From: JBASTI01 sp964374025
Lineage (GTDB): Bacteria > Patescibacteriota > Minisyncoccia > Spechtbacterales > HO2-43-30
Length of the DNA: 64,000 bases
Assembly: GCA_964374025.1 (NCBI GenBank)
Contig: CAYJWU010000001.1
Coordinates: forward strand, 14,624 to 78,623
Reading direction: 5' to 3'
Part shown: positions 9,069 through 18,163 of the stretch, one piece after another
How the letters are laid out: every line of letters begins with the position of its first letter
How positions within the stretch are numbered: the stretch's first letter is position 1
Made by a program: the position numbers and the translations under genes
Notes under the pieces: generated by a model
The model's database searches: none
What the model was told of the DNA's origin: nothing
Seen by the model: only the letters and a program-made list of their open reading frames with translations

Positions 9069-10426
9069 TGCAAATGTGGGCGCTAAAAAAAATAATTCTC
9101 TTTACGGGAGATGCCCTGCTCCTTCTTTTGTCTTTGCCGTTGATGCTTATAGTTCGATTTGGCGGAGACCCCAGTGAGGAGGTAATACTTCAACACCTCT
9201 ACCCATTTCTCTTTATATATCTTTTTATTCTGCTGACATTTTATGTAATCGGCCTCTACGATATAAGATCAGTTAAATCCACCACCTCTTTCTTCGCGAG
9301 CATCATAATTGTCCATATTGCGGGAGGGGTCTTTGGCACAATCCTTTTTTATTTACTTAACCCCGCAGTCACCCCGAAAACAAACCTTGTCATAAATTTG
9401 TTCGTCGCGGCAATATTTGTCAGTCTTTGGCGGGCCCTATTTCAAAGATTTATTACAAGTCATTTGCGAATCAATGTAGCTATCGCGGGAATAAATGAAC
9501 ACGCGAGGGAACTTGCGACCATCATGAATATGCGCCCCTATATGGGCTATAATCTTGCGGCTCTCATAAGCACCGAGCCGATACTCGGAGACGGTATATT
9601 CGGCGAAACCAAAATATACTTTACGGACAAAGATCTCGTAGAAAATTTGCGGACAGCAAAAATAGACACGGTGATTACAGCAGAAAATCCTCATTTAAAC
9701 CCGGCGATCGCCCGCGCCTTTTATGAATGCATACCCCATAAAATAAGATTTCTTGACCTTGCCCAAAGCTACGAATTGCTTACCGGGCGCATTCCCATAT
9801 CATACATAAATCAGACGTGGTTTCTTGAAAACATAAATGAGCAGCAAAAAAAACTATACGACAGCGCAAAAAGGATCCTAGATATCATCTCCGCGTCGGT
9901 AGTGCTCGCGGCACTTTTGCCCGCGTGGCCATTAATCGCATTTTTGATTAAATGGGAAAGCGCGGGCCCCGTGTTTTATTTTCAAGAACGTGTCGGGGGA
10001 AACAAAAAGCTATTCCGGCTTATTAAATTTCGCTCAATGATAAAAGAGGCGGAACGCGGCAATCCGGTATGGGCCCAAAAAGTAGACCCGAGAGTAACAA
10101 AAATTGGCGCGTTTCTTAGAAGGACCCACCTGGATGAGCTTCCCCAAATGATAAATATAATAAAAGGAGATATAGGCCTTGTGGGCCCAAGGCCCGAGCG
10201 CATAGAGTTTGTGCGAGAACTTGAAAAACAAATCCCCCACTATAACATCCGCCACATTATAAAACCCGGATTTACCGGCTGGGCACAGATTAACTTTAGA
10301 TATGCCCGCACGCCAATGGATACCTACGAGAAATTTCAGTACGATTTATATTACCTAAAAAACAGATCTCTAATCCTTGATATATCAATACTGCTTAAAA
10401 CCCTGAACTTATTCTTCAGAAAGTAG
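9065..10426 (+). CDS. polyprenyl-phosphate hexose-1-phosphate transferase (WcaJ/EpsE type)
   Basis: A 453-residue initiating enzyme that moves a sugar-1-phosphate from a nucleotide sugar to undecaprenyl phosphate, the first committed step of repeat-unit assembly. Four or five N-terminal helices (about 10-135) precede a Rossmann-like middle region and a C-terminal Bac_transf domain with KRILDI, FQERVG, KFRSM, LDELPQ, GLVGPRPE and PGFTGWAQ, all intact. I place the start at 9065, where ATG overlaps the previous stop; the frame extends upstream to 8939 but that part lies in the preceding gene. The last 11 bp overlap the convergent ABC transporter gene. Assignment is strong; which sugar is loaded cannot be told. 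Confidence 0.92.
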   Translation: MMQMWALKKIILFTGDALLLLLSLPLMLIVRFGGDPSEEVILQHLYPFLFIYLFILLTFYVIGLYDIRSVKSTTSFFASIIIVHIAGGVFGTILFYLLNPAVTPKTNLVINLFVAAIFVSLWRALFQRFITSHLRINVAIAGINEHARELATIMNMRPYMGYNLAALISTEPILGDGIFGETKIYFTDKDLVENLRTAKIDTVITAENPHLNPAIARAFYECIPHKIRFLDLAQSYELLTGRIPISYINQTWFLENINEQQKKLYDSAKRILDIISASVVLAALLPAWPLIAFLIKWESAGPVFYFQERVGGNKKLFRLIKFRSMIKEAERGNPVWAQKVDPRVTKIGAFLRRTHLDELPQMINIIKGDIGLVGPRPERIEFVRELEKQIPHYNIRHIIKPGFTGWAQINFRYARTPMDTYEKFQYDLYYLKNRSLILDISILLKTLNLFFRK

Positions 10427-12224
10427 CACGAATGTTGGGAGAAATCCATTGTTCGTCTGCTATATGGTATAATTTATAGAATCTCGAACTCTTATCTTCC
10501 AATAAACTTCTTGGGGAGCCATCCTCTACTATTTTTCCATTTTCCAAAAATACAACCCTATCGCAATTGAGCAGTGTGGACAATCTATGGGCAATAATAA
10601 ATATTGTAACCTTTCCCCTTAATTCATTTATTGCCTTTTTTATCATGAGTTCCGACTTATTATCCAGCGCGCTTGTTGCCTCATCCAGTATTAGGATTTT
10701 AGAATTTCTCGCAAGGTACCTTGCCAATACTATCCTCTGTTTTTCTCCTCCGGACAATAAAACCCCTCTTTCACCAACTTGCGTTTTGAATTTATTTGGC
10801 TGCGCCTCTATGAAATCGTATATGTAAGCCCTTTGCGCCGCCGACTGCGTGTCGCGATCCGAAATATTATCATCATAAAATCGTATATTATTCTCTACGC
10901 TGTCATTTATTACAAATATATCCTGCGAGACGTATCCAATATTTTTTCGCCACTCTTTTATATCTATTTCTGATATATCAACGCCATCAGCTAAAATCTT
11001 TCCGCCCTGCGGCTCAAGAAGCCGTAACAATAAATCTACCAAGGTTGTTTTTCCGGCGCCAGATTCTCCAATTATGCCAACCATCTCACCCATTTTTACT
11101 TTGAGGAAAAAATCGCATAAGGTTTTTTGCTTACCTTCTCCGTATCCGAAAGTAATATTGTTAAATTCCAGGTAATTATTGAAGCTGAAGGGCTTCGTAC
11201 CTTTATGCATTTCTCTATTTACAGTAATAGTATCCCTAAAACTCATTATCCTTTGGAGATACGGCAGGCTCTCGTTTATTCTATACAGCGTTGCCTGCGC
11301 ATTCTGAATATGCCGAAAAGTCTTATGGACAAGGTATATCGTAGCGGCAAAAGTGCCGATCTCAAAATTATTAGTAACATATGAGAAAGCAAATATCACA
11401 CTTATAAAAATAATACTGACTGGCTCTATTAGCACCGAGGAGGCCGCCCTAAGTAAAAGAACTCTTATCCGCACGAGCTTTAGCAGATCAAAGAATTCGT
11501 TTGCCTTGCTATGAATGGAATCTTCGACCAGACTCGCGCGGATGGTTTTTAGCCCGATAATGCTTTCGCTAACGTGATGCGACATATCGCTATACGCGCT
11601 AGCGGCTATGCGGGACAGCTCTCTAATCTTATAAAACACCGGCCTGATGAAAAAAAATATAACAACCCCCATAGCTAAAGAAAGCGAAGTTACAACGGGA
11701 GATATATTAAAAGCAACAAGCACGTAAACGAGTAGACTCGCTGTAGTTACTATAACTTCTCCGAAGCACAAAAAAATTCCCCTGGCTTCCTCGGCATCCC
11801 TTATCAGAATAGTTTCCAGGTACCCGATTTTTTGCCCTATGAGAAAAGTCCATTTGGACTTTAGGGTTTCCAAGAACAAAACGCTTCTTATATTTCGCTC
11901 GTAATCCGCGGAGATCCTAACCGAGATATATTGTGAGATAATAAATACAATCCCCTTAAGAATAAATAATATAACTACAAGAGGTAGCAGAGTCCTCAGG
12001 GAGAATTCCAAACCAAACCATCCCAAAAATTGTCCGATCGCTTTGGATATCAAGTCTCCCGCCTCTCCGGCTTGGGTTAGACTATGAAACAGAGGAATTA
12101 GAGCGGTCGCGCCAATACCCTCTAAGGATGCGCCAAAAAATCCAAGAAGCGCCAAAAAAATAATTTGCGGCCAGTATCTTCCGTAGGCTCTTTTAAATAA
12201 TTTTAAAGTAAGTAAATAGTACAC
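10416..12224 (-). CDS. ABC exporter, fused permease and ATPase (MsbA/PglK-like)
   Basis: A 602-residue half-transporter. The N-terminal 320 residues hold six transmembrane helices; the ATPase domain has Walker A GESGAGKTT, signature LLSGGEKQR, Walker B ILILDEATSALD and H-loop IIAHRLST. The likely start is GTG at 12224, since no ATG precedes the first helix. It probably forms a homodimer that flips a lipid-linked oligosaccharide or lipid. It is the last gene of the long minus-strand nonulosonate operon and the only recognisable exporter in the window; no Wzx flippase was seen. Its 3' end overlaps the convergent WcaJ-like gene by 11 bp. Confidence 0.9.
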   Translation of the reverse strand: MYYLLTLKLFKRAYGRYWPQIIFLALLGFFGASLEGIGATALIPLFHSLTQAGEAGDLISKAIGQFLGWFGLEFSLRTLLPLVVILFILKGIVFIISQYISVRISADYERNIRSVLFLETLKSKWTFLIGQKIGYLETILIRDAEEARGIFLCFGEVIVTTASLLVYVLVAFNISPVVTSLSLAMGVVIFFFIRPVFYKIRELSRIAASAYSDMSHHVSESIIGLKTIRASLVEDSIHSKANEFFDLLKLVRIRVLLLRAASSVLIEPVSIIFISVIFAFSYVTNNFEIGTFAATIYLVHKTFRHIQNAQATLYRINESLPYLQRIMSFRDTITVNREMHKGTKPFSFNNYLEFNNITFGYGEGKQKTLCDFFLKVKMGEMVGIIGESGAGKTTLVDLLLRLLEPQGGKILADGVDISEIDIKEWRKNIGYVSQDIFVINDSVENNIRFYDDNISDRDTQSAAQRAYIYDFIEAQPNKFKTQVGERGVLLSGGEKQRIVLARYLARNSKILILDEATSALDNKSELMIKKAINELRGKVTIFIIAHRLSTLLNCDRVVFLENGKIVEDGSPRSLLEDKSSRFYKLYHIADEQWISPNIRATF

Positions 12225-12252
12225 GAAAAAAGGTTTAGTTGAAAGTTGCGCA

Positions 12253-13698
12253 TTAGCAAAGATCTCTTCGAATCTTTTGGGCTATATAATCCGCGATCTT
12301 TGCGTGATTTCCTTCCCTGTCTTCAACGTGGTCTGATATAACTCCGCTCACAGAACTCATATACATACCCTCACTACAGGTAGATATTACATTATATATA
12401 AACCAAAGCCACTCCTCTTTGTTTTCGTCGTATATCCCCGAACCATTTTGAATAGCTTTAAATATAGCTGCGGGAACATCGCAGGGATCATTTGCCTTAT
12501 AGATGAGATTGCTGTAACTAAAATAAATTTTAGAATCCAACATCACAACCGGCTTACGTTTAAGATACGCTTCCCATCCAGAACTGCCGTTTAGAACAAC
12601 CACAGCTTCAGAATTATCTATTAACAACTGTCTGTCTGTTAAGGGATGGATCAATCTAACATTTCTGATTTTTTTTATTTTTTGGAGCCTCTTTAGCGAT
12701 AGTTCGCCCGGTGTGGCAGGGTGCTCCTTTACATATAGTTTCATTCCAACCGGTAAATTTTCAGCAATTTCTTTAATCAAAGAGTCCTGGTTATCCGTCC
12801 AATAATGAAAGCTTGCTAAATTGAATGCTTCTCTTTCATAAAATATTGGAAAATACACATAAGGTTCTTTTAGGGGTTTATCGTACGAAAACATATTATA
12901 CGTAACGTATTTGTACCACGATTGCCTAACCAATCTCTTATTGGCATACTTAGTTACAGCGGCATCAATGGGGTCATTCTGAAACCGTGCTTTAACCGCG
13001 GAATGAAAGTAGTAAAAAAAATCCCGAAAACGTTTGATAAAAGACTCGCCCATAAAAATATTAAATCTTTCTCGGGCATCTTTGTTGCTTGAAAAATAAT
13101 CGGTAATATAATCCGAAGCAATCCTGCGCTGCTCATTTGTCAGCGGTTTATACCCTTCTTTTATAGAATTCATAAGTTCGCTCCAACAATAGTCCTTGCC
13201 CATATCGCATAAAACTATGTATCTTTCTCCGGGACCTGGCATTAACATCCCGACTCGCGGTTTTCCGCGCGAAACTGCCACATTATAAGCGGCCCTTGAA
13301 GAAAAAAATGCCGCATCAACCAAAAGCAAATAATCAATATTATGATCTCCGAAAAACTTTTCCCAATATTCGTACGCAAGCGCGATTACATGCTGCTTTT
13401 CCACTTGGTCTTTGGAGGAAACGCGATCCAAATAAATATCGGACTTATACACGGAATTTATAGGATATGGGCCATGCCCCAAATCAAATTTAAGTAAATC
13501 ACTTTGAGAAAGTGCGATCTCTTGATCCCATATATTGGAAATAAAATATACCTCAAATCCATCACGTCTGCACTCCTGGAACAAATCTTTGGTCCTTGCC
13601 ACAAATAAAAATTCGATACCCTTATCCTTGAGTATCCTCGCCACATGTCGTAAAAGTATATAATCCTTACCTTCTGGTATATAACAAACTCGAATCAT
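12253..13698 (-). CDS. KpsS/LipB-like capsule polysaccharide protein
   Basis: A 481-residue soluble protein resembling the Capsule_synth/KpsS-like GT-B group (PF05159). The N-terminus reads MIRVCYIPEGKDYILLRHV. The C-terminal half has YVKEHPATPGE, DRQLLIDNSEAVVVLNGSSGWEAYLKRKPVVML, a pattern (basic-HP, then N-[ST]-S with a downstream E) typical of GT-B transferases related to KpsS/KpsC and CDP-glycerol transferases. KpsS and KpsC transfer Kdo from CMP-Kdo onto a lipid. Two further proteins with the same C-terminal pattern lie at 28334-29773 and 30578-32209. It is 5 bp after a methyltransferase gene. Family moderately supported; substrate unknown. Confidence 0.65.
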   Translation of the reverse strand: MIRVCYIPEGKDYILLRHVARILKDKGIEFLFVARTKDLFQECRRDGFEVYFISNIWDQEIALSQSDLLKFDLGHGPYPINSVYKSDIYLDRVSSKDQVEKQHVIALAYEYWEKFFGDHNIDYLLLVDAAFFSSRAAYNVAVSRGKPRVGMLMPGPGERYIVLCDMGKDYCWSELMNSIKEGYKPLTNEQRRIASDYITDYFSSNKDARERFNIFMGESFIKRFRDFFYYFHSAVKARFQNDPIDAAVTKYANKRLVRQSWYKYVTYNMFSYDKPLKEPYVYFPIFYEREAFNLASFHYWTDNQDSLIKEIAENLPVGMKLYVKEHPATPGELSLKRLQKIKKIRNVRLIHPLTDRQLLIDNSEAVVVLNGSSGWEAYLKRKPVVMLDSKIYFSYSNLIYKANDPCDVPAAIFKAIQNGSGIYDENKEEWLWFIYNVISTCSEGMYMSSVSGVISDHVEDREGNHAKIADYIAQKIRRDLC

Positions 13699-13702
13699 AA
13701 TG

Positions 13703-14698
13703 TTAGTTCCTTTTTTTACCGATTAAAAGCATGTTGGATGATAACATATTTTTTGAAAGAAAATTTTGAAATTTCTCGCCAAGTTCCCCCCATCTGTCTA
13801 TGAGAATCTGCTTTAAGAATGGCTGATTGGATATATCAAAATTTCCGGCAAGCACATCTTTCCTTACCAATTCAGCATCCAATTGCCCGGGCGTAGAACT
13901 GTGCATAACATCGAACCCGCATATTCCCAGCAAAAGGGCTAAAGACTCGGGATGAAAATAATTTAGATGTTCAACGTCAACAGTATCAGACACTTCTTTC
14001 GTAACTTTGAGGTTGAATCCTTCTATATTGGGGCATGTTGTTATGACAATACCGCCCCTAGACAATACGGCCCTGCAGCCAAGCAAAAACTCTTTTGGAG
14101 AAAATAAATGCTCGATAACTTCAAAATTTGTTATCACGTCTATCTTCCCGCGGAACTTCGTATCTTCTATGCGCCTCTCCACAGTTTCAATTCCCTTCTT
14201 GCGGCACGTATCGGCTAAATCGGTATTTGGCTCTACTGCAATAACTCGTTTAAACAAGTTCAGTTTCTTGATTTCTTCGCAGAAAGTTCCAAAACCCGCT
14301 CCGACATCAACAATTGTTCCTAAATTTACTTTATATTTCATGCAAAGATCCCTTACTAATTCGGCCCTTGGTTTGAAAATTTTTTCACGCCGGGCGTTTT
14401 CTGATGCCGGAAAAATATATTTATTCCAATAAACGTAATTGCGTGAATAGCGGGAATACTCATCTATTACTTCCCTCGTCGGGCGGGGACAAACAAAAAC
14501 CGTATCGCATTTCTTGCAGCGGACAAAGGTTAATCCGTATTTACGCCATTCTTTTTTATATTCCTTGGAATCGCATGCGGGACAACAAACCGCTACAAAC
14601 TTATCCCTACGCTTTAACAAATCCCTGACATCGAGGATGAAAAGGCGCTTTTGCTCGGCCATTAACTCATCTGGCCGAATATCATTTTCTTTAAGCAT
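13703..14698 (-). CDS. SAM-dependent methyltransferase with N-terminal zinc-binding motif
   Basis: A 331-residue protein. Residues about 38-72 hold a four-cysteine cluster (CPAC, then CKKC 20 residues later), as in the putative zinc-binding region of Methyltransf_13-type C-methyltransferases of deoxysugars. The SAM domain has VDVGAGFGTF near residue 132, VIAVEPN and TNFEVIEHLFSP, followed by HLNYFHPESLALLL. It sits 3 bp after another methyltransferase and 5 bp before the KpsS-like gene. A sugar C- or N-methyl group is plausible but not demonstrated. Confidence 0.75.
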   Translation of the reverse strand: MLKENDIRPDELMAEQKRLFILDVRDLLKRRDKFVAVCCPACDSKEYKKEWRKYGLTFVRCKKCDTVFVCPRPTREVIDEYSRYSRNYVYWNKYIFPASENARREKIFKPRAELVRDLCMKYKVNLGTIVDVGAGFGTFCEEIKKLNLFKRVIAVEPNTDLADTCRKKGIETVERRIEDTKFRGKIDVITNFEVIEHLFSPKEFLLGCRAVLSRGGIVITTCPNIEGFNLKVTKEVSDTVDVEHLNYFHPESLALLLGICGFDVMHSSTPGQLDAELVRKDVLAGNFDISNQPFLKQILIDRWGELGEKFQNFLSKNMLSSNMLLIGKKRN

Positions 14699-14701
14699 AA
14701 G

Positions 14702-15508
14702 CTATATTTTAATGGATCGAGAGCCAAAAGCACTGCACATAAACAAAAGTTTCCATTTATCCTCCGCAGAGAAATTCAACGTATTGGGATAGTCTTTTAC
14801 CTTCGGAAGGAGACTGGGCGCGCGTTTGTGAAGGTTATAAAATTCCTGCTGCACCTCCAAAAATCCATAATTCTTAAGTTCATACTTGTAATTGAGGGGG
14901 TTTGCGCGAACATTAAACGTGACGATCTCAGGACCCGCTCCCCCCGTAAGTAATTTCACAATAGAATCTCTGTCGCCCTCATAAAAATATTTAGCAAAAA
15001 ATTCTACGGTATAACTATTTAAAGAATAGATATCAAAAAGTTCGTTTGAGTGAGTCACAATAAGCGCCCCGCCTTTTTTGAGCATCCTTTGAGCTTGGCG
15101 ATAAAACATATCACTCTCTTCGTCGTTAAGATATGCCAAGACATTAAACGAAGTTATGACATCAAAGCTCTCTGATTGAAATTTCGCCATGTCATATACG
15201 CTGCCCACTTCGGCTCTTTTCCCATTATGGCCATTTTTCTTCAAAGACTTTTTCGCGAGTTTTATCATCTTTTCCGAAATATCTATACCTATACAATCCG
15301 CCTTTCTCCCAAGGAACTCAATTACTGTAGCTCCGTCTCCGCAGCCGAAATCAAAACATTTTTTTCCCACAAAATCGATATCTTGGTACAATTTCCGTAT
15401 CATAGAAAATCTATGAAGATGATACGCATTGTTCATTTCTTCCGCGTATTTCTTCGCGCTTATGTCCCAATGTTTTTTTGAATCAATGTCTCGTGAATAT
15501 ATTTTCAT
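14702..15508 (-). CDS. class I SAM-dependent methyltransferase
   Basis: A 268-residue enzyme with CFDFGCGDGATV, CIGIDISEKMIKLA and DVITSFNVLAYL motifs. I chose the ATG at 15508, which overlaps the stop of the amidotransferase gene (ATGA at 15505-15508); an upstream ATG at 15538 would add ten residues inside that gene. Methyltransferases next to WbpG-type amidotransferases could convert an acetamidino group to an N-methylacetimidoyl group, as known for some legionaminic acid derivatives; this is an inference from gene order only. Confidence 0.75.
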   Translation of the reverse strand: MKIYSRDIDSKKHWDISAKKYAEEMNNAYHLHRFSMIRKLYQDIDFVGKKCFDFGCGDGATVIEFLGRKADCIGIDISEKMIKLAKKSLKKNGHNGKRAEVGSVYDMAKFQSESFDVITSFNVLAYLNDEESDMFYRQAQRMLKKGGALIVTHSNELFDIYSLNSYTVEFFAKYFYEGDRDSIVKLLTGGAGPEIVTFNVRANPLNYKYELKNYGFLEVQQEFYNLHKRAPSLLPKVKDYPNTLNFSAEDKWKLLFMCSAFGSRSIKI

Positions 15509-16662
15509 ATAGTATCCCATATATAATCTTTTACCCACTCGCCTCGCTCATTTTTCCACCATACCCTGGGGTTACGAAATGTATCGGCAATCTTATCGAA
15601 TTCCTCCTCCGTCATACCCGTCATATTCAAAAAATATTCTAGGGATTTTCTTGCTTTGACATGATCATATTTTCTCACTAATTCTATGCCCGTTTTACGA
15701 TCCATAATGCCCAATCTTATATCTTTGGAAGTATGGTCGGTACAGCGGCCATAACCAAATTTTATGTATTTTAAATAATCCTTTATTCCGTTTTCGTGGA
15801 TATCATCCACGTTTGATGTTGTTCTATATGTCCTTTCAAATGGCTCGGGGTTGGGCTTAAAGCCGTATTTCAAACTTATTTCCCGAGTATGCTTATTCGC
15901 ATCCCAATACACATATACTCCCATAAAGACGCCACGAACTCCCACTCGCGCAATTTCTTCATCCGAGGGAAATTTCGCCCACAGCAAATCTTCCTCCGAC
16001 AAACCCTCTTCGCCAACAAAGTCATACCAGTCATATCCGCGCAAGGAATCTTCTTTGCGCTCCCGTACCGTAAACTCTGGTCTATCATCAAGGCTGTATT
16101 TGCCCGCAAGGTCGAGAAATCCATGCTCTCCGTAAATAACAAGCGGGATATTGAATTTTACCGCGATCTGAAACGGAGTTGTCCATACCCCGCAATGAAA
16201 ATGCCAGCTCATATCACCGGTTTTTATAAAACCGGCGCGATTCATTTTTTTAATAACTCCAAGGCTCGGCGTAAATATGTAATGATCGACGCCAAATACC
16301 CTGCTGATATTGCGCAGATTCTCCTCGCCCGTGGGGGTGTAATTGTGAGTATAGTACGTAACAAGAAGCGGATTCAATCCCAATTTCTTCTTTATATACC
16401 AAACTTGAAAGTGGCTATCCTTCCCTCCGCTAACTGGAATAATGCAATCATAGTTACTTTTTGTCTTATCCCGATAAGAATACAACAAATCGGCAAATTC
16501 TTTTTCCCTCACATTCCAATCAATCTTCATCTTCTCGTCATTCACAACGCAACCACTGCAAACTCCCTCTTCATTGAGAGTCAAATTTACCGCAATCGCA
16601 GGATACGTGCACCGCGCACAATATCTCATACGCGGAGGACGATTTGTGGGATCATGTTGCAT
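15505..16662 (-). CDS. WbpG/PseA-type N-acetyl sugar amidotransferase
   Basis: A 385-residue ATP-dependent amidotransferase of the PP-loop family. The N-terminus has two CxxC pairs (CARC and CSGC), followed by PVSGGKDSHFQ near residue 78. These enzymes convert an N-acetyl group on a sugar to an acetamidino group using ammonia delivered by a HisH/HisF-like pair; both partners are the next two genes upstream (16677-18133). Known substrates include UDP-diacetamido-mannuronate in Pseudomonas O-antigen and nonulosonates in Campylobacter flagellar glycans. An ATG at 16629 would start MRYCARC, closer to the usual family start, so the first 11 residues may not be translated. Normal family length. Confidence 0.9.
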   Translation of the reverse strand: MQHDPTNRPPRMRYCARCTYPAIAVNLTLNEEGVCSGCVVNDEKMKIDWNVREKEFADLLYSYRDKTKSNYDCIIPVSGGKDSHFQVWYIKKKLGLNPLLVTYYTHNYTPTGEENLRNISRVFGVDHYIFTPSLGVIKKMNRAGFIKTGDMSWHFHCGVWTTPFQIAVKFNIPLVIYGEHGFLDLAGKYSLDDRPEFTVRERKEDSLRGYDWYDFVGEEGLSEEDLLWAKFPSDEEIARVGVRGVFMGVYVYWDANKHTREISLKYGFKPNPEPFERTYRTTSNVDDIHENGIKDYLKYIKFGYGRCTDHTSKDIRLGIMDRKTGIELVRKYDHVKARKSLEYFLNMTGMTEEEFDKIADTFRNPRVWWKNERGEWVKDYIWDTI

Positions 16663-16676
16663 GGGGTGTGAAAAAA

Positions 16677-17504
16677 TTATACTCGCATATCAATGCCGGA
16701 CTCCTTCATATACTTTTTGGCATTTATGATACTCTGCTCAGTAAAATTAAAAATATTCGCTGCCGCAACTGCTGTCGCTTGCGCATCCCTAAGCCCTTCT
16801 ACAAAATGTTCGAAGCGGCCAACTCCTCCAAGGGCTATAACGGGTATAGATACTGAATTTACAACCTTTCGTATGAGTACGAGGTCATATCCTTTCCCCG
16901 TACCATCTCGATCAATGGAATTAAGCAGTATTTCCCCCGCTCCCCTTTCTTCAACTTCGCGACACCAGAGAACCGGATCGAGACCCGTTGGTTTTTTCCC
17001 AAAATCCGTATATACCTCATGCTTCTTTGTAATCGGATCATATTTTGCGTCAACCGATACAATAATACATTGGCTTCCGAATAGTTTTGCGGCGCGCGTA
17101 ATAAATGACGGATCACTAATGGCTTTAGTATTAATGCTCACCTTGTCCGCCCCGTTTTTTAAACAAATACGCATATCGTCAAGCGTACGGATCTTTCCCC
17201 CTATTGTAAGAGGTACCGTGCATTTTGCTGATATACAACGGACAACATCAACAAAGCTGTCCCTGAATGTCACTGGGATATCTTTCTTTGAAGTAGTCGA
17301 GCCGATCATACTCAAACGATCACGATAATCATGACCTCCTTCCCTGCTTATGTCAAGGTAAATAATTTCATCGGCCTTCCACGAACTGAATCTTTCGACT
17401 TGCCCAATCGGGTCCCCGAGCGACTGATGGAAACTAAACTCTCGGCTGCGCACAATAATGCCGTTTTTAAGAAGAAGAACAGCGATAAGTCGTGGCTTCA
17501 ACAT
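16677..17504 (-). CDS. HisF-like ammonia-channel subunit with lost cyclase acid
   Basis: A 275-residue TIM barrel of the HisF family. I start at the ATG at 17504, which gives MLKPRLIAV in register with classical HisF; a TTG at 17513 overlapping the HisH stop is the alternative. The catalytic aspartate of strand 1 (Asp11 in Thermotoga HisF, in CLDV) is leucine here (LLLK). The second aspartate (VDA) and IDRDGT are retained, as is GAGEILL. Loss of Asp11 argues against histidine synthesis and for a role channelling ammonia from HisH to the WbpG-like enzyme 15 bp downstream. About 20 residues longer than usual. Confidence 0.88.
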   Translation of the reverse strand: MLKPRLIAVLLLKNGIIVRSREFSFHQSLGDPIGQVERFSSWKADEIIYLDISREGGHDYRDRLSMIGSTTSKKDIPVTFRDSFVDVVRCISAKCTVPLTIGGKIRTLDDMRICLKNGADKVSINTKAISDPSFITRAAKLFGSQCIIVSVDAKYDPITKKHEVYTDFGKKPTGLDPVLWCREVEERGAGEILLNSIDRDGTGKGYDLVLIRKVVNSVSIPVIALGGVGRFEHFVEGLRDAQATAVAAANIFNFTEQSIINAKKYMKESGIDMRV

Positions 17505-17509
17505 AGGAT

Positions 17510-18133
17510 TCAAAGATCTAAAAAGTTTTTAAAAATTTGCAGGCCATCCATATCGCTCTTTTCTGGATGAAACTGGGTCCCCCAGATATTGCCATCCTCA
17601 ACCAGTGCCACAATATCATGACCATAGCAAGATGTGCCCGCAACTACACGCCTCTCGTCTGGCACAAAATGATAACTATGCACAAAGTAGAAAATGGGCT
17701 CACTCTCAAATCTACTTGTTATTATATGGCGATTTTCTATCGCAACGTTGTTCCATCCAATATGAGGCAATCTATGCCCCGATTCCCTTGTATCAATTTT
17801 TACGACTTTTCCTTTTATGAAATCAAGTCCTTTATGCGATCCCCCTTCAAAACCCTCCGAGGCAAAAAGCTGCATACCCAAACAAATTCCAAGGATTTTC
17901 TTTCTCTTTTCAACAACTTCTTCGCGTAAAACCGGAATGAGATTCCGCACACGGAGCCCCAAAATACCCGCGCCGAAACTTCCCACGCCCGGCAATACAA
18001 GATGCGTCGCCTTCCTTATCGAATCTCGACTACTTGAAATTGTTGCCGATACTCCAAGCAGCTCCAGAGAATTCTTTACTGACGTCAGATTTCCTACGCC
18101 ATAATCAATTATGCAAACCTTGTGATAATACAT
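17510..18133 (-). CDS. HisH-like glutaminase of the WbpG system
   Basis: A 207-residue class I glutamine amidotransferase. The catalytic triad is intact: Cys in ICLGMQLF, and His and Glu in QFHPEKS near the C-terminus. The oxyanion strand LPGVGSFG near residue 50 and the start IIDYGVGNL are typical of HisH. With HisF-like and WbpG-like genes immediately downstream and no other his genes nearby, it supplies ammonia for acetamidino-sugar formation. The short overlap or 5-bp spacing with the hisF-like gene suggests translational coupling and complex formation. Confidence 0.9.
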   Translation of the reverse strand: MYYHKVCIIDYGVGNLTSVKNSLELLGVSATISSSRDSIRKATHLVLPGVGSFGAGILGLRVRNLIPVLREEVVEKRKKILGICLGMQLFASEGFEGGSHKGLDFIKGKVVKIDTRESGHRLPHIGWNNVAIENRHIITSRFESEPIFYFVHSYHFVPDERRVVAGTSCYGHDIVALVEDGNIWGTQFHPEKSDMDGLQIFKNFLDL

Positions 18134-18163
18134 AGTAATATAAAAATAAACACCTAAAAAACT

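Noticed and set aside
15889..16671. 260-codon plus-strand frame opposite the WbpG-like gene
   Set aside because: The minus-strand frame has CxxC and SGGKDS motifs and operon context; the plus-strand translation shows no motif.
16677..18133. HisF and HisH as histidine biosynthesis enzymes
   Set aside because: No other his gene is present, the cyclase aspartate of HisF is lost and a WbpG-type amidotransferase is the next gene.
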